64,000 nt of DNA from Heterocephalus glaber. Lineage: Eukaryota; Chordata; Mammalia; Rodentia; Bathyergidae. Made by a program: the position numbers and the translations under genes. Below the pieces are notes generated by a model. That model had not been told where the DNA came from. It saw only the letters and a program-made list of their open reading frames with translations, and searched no databases. This document shows positions 57,549-64,000 of this stretch, piece by piece (within the stretch, counting starts at the first letter, position 1; each line of letters begins with the position of its first letter). Location: assembly GCF_000247695.1 (NCBI RefSeq), contig NW_004624882.1, forward strand, positions 3,383,998-3,447,997, read 5' to 3'.

Positions 57549-58064
57549 ATGAGAAAACACGTAAATAAGTCTCAAAACCAGACTTCCAGATCACCTACAG
57601 CAACCTCAAAGGGAAATGAGATGGAACGCTCTGATACTCAACCACCTGGACCCACTGAACTGGCAACAAAAGGGGATCTGGAAAAAATGAAATCAGAAAT
57701 AATTTCTCAGGTAACAGGAGAAATTGTGCTCCTAGTGCAAGACATGATTAATAAATCTAGAGAGGAGCTCAGGAACATGATGGAATCCCAACATAAGAAA
57801 CAAATGGAATCCATAAAACAGATGCAAATAGATTTCCAGGAGATGAAAAACTCCATTGAAAGTCTACATAGCAGAATAAGCCAATGTGAGGACACAATTT
57901 CAGATGTAGAAGATAAGATTGCAATGAGTGACCAGGAAAAGAAAAATTGCTTCAAAATTATAAGGGAACATGAGAAATCAATCCAGCAGCTGCTAGGTGA
58001 TGCAAAGAAGAATAACGTAAGACTGATTGGAGTCAATGAAGAAACAGGAGAGAGTGCAGATGAC
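57549..58064 (+). pseudogene. L1 ORF1, open N-terminal half, truncated
   Basis: From the ATG at 57549 (MRKHVNKSQNQTS) the frame stays open with no stop or frameshift. A basic, Ser/Thr-rich head (about residues 1-45) leads into a long coiled coil (about 50-150: KGDLEKMKSEIISQ ... DVEDKIAMSDQEKK), then the first strand of the RRM (NNVRLIGVNEE, about 157-167). After about residue 172 (ESADD) L1 similarity stops and unrelated sequence carries the frame on to a stop at 58139. Full ORF1p has an RRM and a C-terminal domain, both absent, so RNA binding would fail. The upstream Met at 57516 is less likely because the L1 start follows the poly-C run. No ORF2 or 3' UTR follows. Confidence 0.8.
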
Positions 58065-58949
58065 AGAAGACCCTGTGGGACTCAAGAATCCCTACTTTTC
58101 ACAAGTCTCATAAGTGATAGTTATGACCCTAAAGTTTAGGAAACATTCAAGAAGCTCAACTGTAGTGCATGCTTGCATGACTGTGGAAAGTGTGATATAA
58201 ATGTATATTTTGTTATCTTCCTTTAGGCCAACTGATTATGCATTCAGCAGCACATATTTCTAGAAAAAATGATGCTCTTGACTAAAATCAATACTGCGTT
58301 CAGCTTTCGAAGAATTGGCTTTTCTGAGAGTATAAGTGAGAGAAGAACCTGAATAGGGAGTGGTGCAAAAGGATGAAGTACTGACCCAATCAGTAAGACC
58401 ATTAGGGTCCAGATGCATACTGAACATCAGGACACTCACAGTTTATAGCTGGCATTGCTTTATATGCGGGCCATAGGAGTAGGAAATGATTACATTCTCA
58501 TGAGATGCCAATCCAGTGTCTCAGGGTAAAGTCAGTAGACTTCAGTTCATCCTTCTAACAGAGGATATCCCAAAGGGCCTACCACAGAGCATGCTCTGAC
58601 TCAGAGTCATAGGTCTGTAAGAAAGCTAATTTCATGAAAAAGTAGTTGTGTGGATTAATGATTTTGGGAAAATATGACATTTTATATGCACCTCTTAGAC
58701 ATCCACAACACACAACCTCTTTTTAAGATTCTAATAAGTCCTGTATATGTCTAGTTAATATTATAATCTAACACTTTTCAAAATAGAGTTTTTAAATATG
58801 TGTACACATGTTTACAACTGGAGAATCTACTCATTGAGGAAACTTTGAGGAAAATTATTCTAAGGTACTAATCTTGTGCTAGCCTCCAGGAGAATTATTC
58901 ATGGCATTTGATACTGATGGCAGGAACAGGCATTTATTCTGTTCTAAGA
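58065..58949. other. No recognisable feature
   Basis: Unique-looking sequence after the L1 break. No A-tail or target duplication is seen at the break. Confidence 0.45.
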
Positions 58950-59105
58950 AGATCCTGGGGTAGGAGGATGGCAAGTTCAAGTTCAACCTGAGCAACTAAA
59001 TGAGACATTACTGCAAAATAAAAATAAACAAGGGCTGGGAATGAAGATCAGTGGTAGAGCACTTGTTTAGCATGTGTGAGGTTCTGAGTTTGACTCCCAG
59101 CACCA
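58950..59105 (+). mobile_element. B1-ID composite SINE (B1-dID type), 5'-truncated
   Basis: The B1 3' part ('taggaggatggcaagttcaa', 'aaatgagacattactgcaaa') is followed by the ID part (59033-59105: 'ggctgggaatgaagatcagt', 'gagtttgactcccagcacc'). Confidence 0.75.
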
Positions 59106-59167
59106 TGAAAGAAAGAAAGAAAGAAAGAAGAGAGAAAAAGAGAGAGAGAAAGAGAGAGAGAAAGAAA
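59106..59167. repeat. (AAAG)n/(AG)n tract
   Basis: Grown from the SINE tail; about 60 bp of A/G. Confidence 0.95.
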
Positions 59168-59217
59168 ATAAATTGGATACATTGAAAAATGTGTGGAATA
59201 ACTGATAAAATAAGCAC

Positions 59218-59290
59218 ATGAAAAGGAAAAGAAAGGAAGGAAAAAGAAAAAGGAAAGGGAAGGGGAGGGATGGAAAGGGAAAAGAAAAGT
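59218..59290. repeat. Purine tract
   Basis: A second A/G-only run ('gaaaaggaaaagaaaggaag' style). It explains the antisense Phe/Ser/Pro-rich open frames at 59008-59331. Confidence 0.9.
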
Positions 59291-59458
59291 TTCTGTTTCT
59301 CATTTTTTTTAAGATTGAGGAAATCAAACAAGTTATAGATTTCTACAGGGATTTATTCAATACTAGTTTTAGTCTTTGGTCTGTTAGTTGTTGTGGCTAA
59401 TACAATGGCTTATGAGGCACAGAACTTATCATAGATTTTTGATCTTAATACTAAATAT

Positions 59459-59676
59459 ATATTGAGTCTCTAATGTGTGTTAAGATCCAGTCTAGTGCTT
59501 TACAAGTATTCTTTCACTCCCTATCATAGCCATACAAGTTGTTTACTGATACTATGCCCATGTTGTATGAGGTCTGATTCAGGAGCTTTTCTAAGTCTAA
59601 ATATCTCACTGATGTTTAGAAGTGAAGCTACCATCTAAGGCCAGGTTTTGCTCCATTATACTATATAGCTACCACA
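59459..59676 (-). mobile_element. MIR SINE, antisense
   Basis: 'tgctttacaagtattctttc', 'ctatcatagccatacaagtt', 'actgatactatgcccatgtt' and 'aggccaggttttgctccatt' give the reversed MIR order. Confidence 0.65.
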
Positions 59677-61390
59677 TTGCATGCATGAGTTCTTGCTAGA
59701 CAGACATACAGAAGAAAGAATTGCCACATTTGAGAGCTCATATAAAACATTTCCCACTTGCTGTGGCTTTATTTTAAAGCTTCAGCTTCACCCAAACTAA
59801 CATATGTGTCTATATTCATACATATACATGTATATATATATATATGTTTGTATGTGTGTGTGATTTAATCAACATACACCGAATAAATGCACAGTCAATA
59901 TGTATTTACTATGTCTCATACATTTTTTTGCATTCCTACCTCTTTGAGGAAGCTCCTATCCCTTGCTTTTGTAGAAATTCTTCATTTAAAAAAAAATGCT
60001 TGTCTGTGTTCATTTTTACAGTCCAGCTTCCATGGCATGCTGCATATGAAATTTCAGTGTTCCTTGGGCACTGCACATGTATGGATTTTGTAGTCTGTCA
60101 TTATTTCCCAGTGGCGTGGAATTAAAGGCTTTTCATTGTGTTTGTTGGCAACTCTTAGTTACTCGGTCACACTGAGGTACTACAAGCATGAAGCAACCCT
60201 GCTGGGTTACCAGTTCTAGTCCAGCATGCCAGATATTATTTCAGGCAAAGTCTACTTGTTCATATTCTCTTGGTTGACTTTCGTCTTCTGTGCCTTTGGC
60301 CTCTATCTCTCTGTCTCTTTTTTAATGTTCCTGTTGTTTTAGAATGCAGCCTTCCCTCTTCCATATCCTTTCAAAAGTCTAAGTCGACCATAAAGATGAC
60401 AAAGCACCCTTATTGAATTATCTTTTCTCATGTTGCATTAGTCCAGCAGTTTCTCAGTGGGGGTTAGGGCAAGACTTGCTACTGACTCAGTGCCAACTGC
60501 CCACCATATCACGTCTGTTGAATGTCCACATGGCTCATGTGCAGGGCTGGGGCATCTTCAGATAAGCCCCCATTTCCTTCCAAATCCTTTCTAGGGTGTT
60601 TTTCCATTTCCTGTCCTGCTGATTGCACCCTTGGAGGAGATTTGAAGTCTGGAGTGCCTTTGATGTTTTCTTCTGGCCATGCCAAAGCCTTCTCAGGGGA
60701 CAGCAGACTCCCTCAAGCCTGTGCAAATGGGCTTTTGAGCCAGAAGCTTATGCCAAGCTGTTGTTTCATTGCTCTTCCTTTGATGTCCAGCTAGCGTGGT
60801 GCCTTGTATGGCTGACCCAGTGCCTAATGTGTAACAAGCCCTCATTACCATTGGCTTACTGTGGGAACTTGCGTGGAAAATATTTCTAGTACTCTTCTCC
60901 TCCCTCCTTCTGTCCCACATTTATTTCCTTCTACCCATTTTAACTCTTTCCCTCCCCCGCTCTACCACACAGACAGCTGACAGATGTGAAGAAGCTTAAA
61001 ACAAGACAAGCAAACAAAAATAGGATGTGATACAAATGTGGTTCCTTTAAATGGCAGAGTGCAACACTGGAGTATATTGAAGTGTCACTTCCCTTCTATA
61101 TTGAAAATCTATGGTTTCAAGGCATCAGATCTTCTCTTTTAGCTCATCCAATAAGTTCAATTTAAATATATTCTGTTCTTGGTGTTTTGAGATCTGAGAA
61201 GGATGTTTATGGGGGGCTGATCAAAAAAATGAAGTGTTAACAAATTTGACAATCCCTTTCACCGCTTATTGACACACACAAATGTGTACTGACAATGTTC
61301 CTCACATCGTTTTATTTTATATTTACTAGTTGGCTTTTGAATGGAATCAGTTTTTACCTGAATAAACTAGTGAAATAAGATATAAGGGGT
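59677..61390. other. Unique sequence, no recognised gene
   Basis: About 1.7 kb. A short (TA)n lies at 59829-59844. Several overlapping open frames on both strands (60522-60920) lack a recognised domain. No splice-supported exon was found. Confidence 0.4.
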
Positions 61391-61681
61391 AAAAGCATTT
61401 GACAAAGTCCATCATCCATTCGTGATAAAATCCCTACAGAAAACTGGAATAGATGGTCTTTATCTTAATCTGATAAAAGCCATGTATGACAAACCAACAG
61501 TAACATCATACTAAATAGACAAAAGCTGAAAGCTTTCCCTCTAAAATCAGGAACAAGACAAGGATGCCCACTGTCAGCACTCTCACTCAGTATAATTCTC
61601 AAAACATTAGCCAGAGCAATTAGATAAGAGAAAGAAATAAAAGGAACAAGGATAGGAAAGGGAGAAGTTAAATCCTCCTTC
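61391..61681 (+). pseudogene. L1 ORF2 relic (reverse-transcriptase palm)
   Basis: The region around motif A to just before the FADD box: 'gcatttgacaaagtccatc' (AFDKVHH), 'cctctaaaatcaggaacaag' ([11 protein letters not shown]). Stops are present. It ends abruptly at 61681, where an LTR end begins. Confidence 0.8.
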
Positions 61682-61730
61682 AAGTTGCTTTTCTTAGATA
61701 TTTTGTCACAGTAGCAGAAAACTCATAAAT
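61682..61730 (+). mobile_element. Terminal fragment of a MaLR LTR
   Basis: 'cttagatattttgtcacagt' then 'agcagaaaactcataaa' matches the last 45-50 bp of the LTR at 55308-55780. Only this end is present, joined directly to the L1 relic. Confidence 0.6.
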
Positions 61731-63514
61731 CTGTTATATATTTTAATATTCATTTAAAAAAGAACCAGCTTCCTGCCCGAGTAGAAGAAGAATTAATCTA
61801 TGGTAAAAATCACGGAAAATAAGAGAATGTTAAAGAAGTCAATGGACCAAGGGCCAAGTGTTCAATAAACAAAAACTGTTGTATTAAGCACAATTTTACA
61901 AGTTCTTTATAAGTATTTATGGGAATTTTGTAACATGTCTTACAATATCTTAAATACCTACTGGTGTCTAAAAAATAAATATATGAAATTATATTTGTCA
62001 ACAAAGACTTATTTTAAAAACAGAAACTGCATTGGAGGCTCAGTTAGCCCTAAAGAAACTTGAATGAAATAAGGTGCATTGATATAAATTATGTTGGTTA
62101 TTTGAAATAGGGAGAAATTCTTCATTTTTGTAGAATATCAGAACCAATATAAATTTTTAAATATTTCCTCATGAGAAGTAGTTCAGAGACTTCTTAGCAA
62201 TGTGTCACATTAACCAAAACTGTATTAATTTTACTTTATCTTTTTCCAGATACAATTATAGAATTAAAGAACAAAAGAAGGAAAAAAATAATGAGGCTAA
62301 CAGTAGGGTTGTGATTCATTTTAGAACTATTTCTTCTCTTAACCATAGCTAAAATTGATATCAGAATATTAAACTCTAATCTCTGGGAGAACCTGAAATG
62401 GATCATTCAGAACTTAGAAGACAAACTCGAAGGTCAATCATGCCTGCATTACGGGTGCTTCAGAATTAAATTGCTACCATAATTTGAATGCTTCAGCCCA
62501 GTATCCGAGGTAACTACAAGGTTCTTAGACACAAATGTACTACAGCTTAAACAGTGTTTTCACAACTGAGATTTTTTTATGAGATTGAATTGTATCTTAT
62601 GCTGCAACAAACAGCCCTCCTAATACCCACAAACACTTGTTGCCTTTTGCTGTCTCTCCTTTCACAGGCCTCCTATAACTTAGCTACTATCCAGGGTCTC
62701 TTTACCTATTGTGTAAACAGGCTGTGGTTGATAACAAAGGGGTAATTTTTCCTTTGGCTGGGGTCATTTGAATGGCTATGTCACTAAGTTAATGACACTA
62801 ATCCAGGAAATGCTGGAAGGTGGTAACACAAAGGACTAAATCCGAAGACCGTTTCTGCTGTTGCATTAGGTTATCCGTGGTTCAGCTTGACATATAAGGA
62901 AGAGTTAGAAGGTTACAGGTGTTGGAATTTCAATAGCTTGTCCATTTGTATAGCAGCCTCTAGAATGAGAACTGGATGTACTGTACTGTGATTTCCAGGG
63001 TGAATGGATCTCATTTGTGAGCTTTAATGGACCATAATCTATTCAGATGGGTTTTCCCCAGTTTTCTCTAGTGGACGCCTAACCCCTCTCTCCCTATGGC
63101 TGTGAAGGCAGCCTTTTTGCCGTGGTTTTGAAGGGTGGATTTTTCTGTTACTTGAATAAGTCTGAAACTGAAAATAGAAGCAAAAAAGAAATTTGTTATC
63201 GCAGATAAACTCGCAGCTCCAGGAACATTTTCTTACAGACAGGAAAGGACACATGCTCATTATTTTCATGTAGCTAAGAAATAGAAGTTAAATTTAGATT
63301 TAAATGTAGTTGAATCTAAAAGTTCTATGACAACTCTTAACAAACTAATTAAATTTTGCTCAAGTGTTTAAATGCATTGCTGGGCATTTTTTTTTGGCAG
63401 CTCTATTCATCACACTCCAGAAAAACAGAAAAATAGCAAGTATGGAAGAAATATGTACATTTGAGAGAGGATATCACTAATATTTCTTGAATATTTAATA
63501 TGATCTCAACTAGT
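61731..63514. other. No recognisable feature
   Basis: About 1.8 kb of AT-rich, unique-looking sequence. Confidence 0.45.
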
Positions 63515-64000
63515 ACACTTCAAAAAATTCTAAATAAAATGTTAGCAAATCAAATTAACAATATATAAAAAGGATGATATATATCATGACCATGCAGTCT
63601 TAATCTGAGGAAATTAGATTGGCATAAAATATGAGAATCGATTAAAGTAATTCATTATATTAACCAATGAAAAAAGAAAAAAATTGTGATTATCTTGGCA
63701 AACACAGAAAAACTATTTGTCAAAATCCAATATCCATTTCTGATAAAAACTCTCAGCATAATGCGGAAAAAATAAGAATCAAGATATATCATGTACAGGT
63801 ACAAACACCCAATGATAAATGCAAACGTATTGTATACCTAAAATGTACCAATAAAAGAATTTAAGAATAAAAAAACTCTCAGCAAATAGGAGTAGAACCT
63901 GATAAAGGACATTTATGTAAAACCCACAGGTAACATCATATTTAGTAGTAAAAGCCTGAAAACTTTTTAAAATCAGAGAAAAGTTCAAGATGTCCATTTT
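63515..64000 (+). pseudogene. L1 ORF2 relic running off the window
   Basis: Decayed RT region: 'aaaatgttagcaaatcaaat', 'aatccaatatccatttctga', 'aacatcatatttagtagtaa'. It continues past the window end and carries a younger L1 tail. Confidence 0.75.
63759..63870 (+). mobile_element. 112-bp L1 3' tail inserted in older L1
   Basis: Contains 'aacgtattgtatacctaaaa' and 'tgtaccaataaaagaattta' plus an A-rich end. A perfect 14-bp duplication, 'aaaaactctcagca', lies at 63745-63758 and 63871-63884. Severely 5'-truncated. Confidence 0.93.

Noticed and set aside
58235..58270. Second possible U6 trace ('ttcagcagcacatat')
   Set aside because: Only 15 nt match, the flanks diverge from U6 on both sides, and no target-site duplication is seen.
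1..64000. CRISPR arrays, operons, phage or plasmid genes
   Set aside because: Repeat content is mammalian throughout. No spaced short-repeat array or bacterial-type gene packing is present.

Overview
This is mammalian nuclear DNA, almost certainly from a rodent. It holds B1 (7SL-derived) SINEs, ID-type SINEs (tRNA-Ala-like body ending in 'gagctaaatccccggccc' when read antisense), B1-ID composites (B1-dID type), many L1 copies with a purine-rich 3' UTR, and ERVL-MaLR LTRs. This mix fits a castorimorph or squirrel-related rodent; beaver is my best guess, not proven. Base composition is AT-rich. I found no convincing host protein-coding exon, tRNA or functional ncRNA gene, so the window is intergenic or deep intronic. 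None of the long open frames outside L1 looks like a known protein.

Layout. 1-830: L1 3' tail and a MER20 fragment. 830-8160: one long, old, decayed L1 (probable 5' UTR, ORF1, ORF2, 3' UTR) that was itself hit by a Tc1/mariner-like DNA transposon (2221-2590) and by a tiny U6 snRNA 5' fragment with a perfect 17-bp target-site duplication (4071-4129). 9-19 kb: SINEs (B1, ID, B1-dID), L1M ends, L2/MIR and four ERVL-MaLR or LTR-like elements. 19-27 kb: mostly unique sequence with a few DNA-transposon fossils (MER5-like, a hAT MITE, a palindromic MITE). 27.9-28.7 kb: a young L1 insertion made of two opposed 3' ends. 31.8-33.6 kb: a decayed L1M/HAL1-like stretch. 33.6-36.9 kb: repeat-poor. 36.9-39.3 kb: MaLR LTR, then an L1 ORF2 relic carrying two ID SINEs and long purine tracts. 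40-46 kb: ID, B1-dID, MER20, L2, unique sequence. 46.7-50.7 kb: a twin-primed L1, a MaLR LTR carrying a nested L1 tail, MER5-like elements, a second MaLR LTR, L1MB and ID. 50.7-55.3 kb: the longest repeat-poor block. 55.3-56.2 kb: MaLR LTR and L1M end. 57.2-58.06 kb: the front end of a young L1 (5' UTR repeats plus an open ORF1 N-terminal half) with no 3' part. 58.9-64 kb: B1-dID, purine tracts, MIR, L1 ORF2 relics, one carrying a 112-bp L1 tail.

No genes here work together as a pathway. What the window records is retrotransposition: L1 enzymes supplied the activity that also placed the ID, B1 and U6-derived inserts, as the long target-site duplications show. The most unusual items are the U6 5' mini-insertion, the mariner-like relic with a recognisable transposase C-terminus, the L1 insertion with overlapping inverted 3' ends, and the L1 with a 5' end but no 3' end. 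Family names come from recognition by eye; no database search was run.
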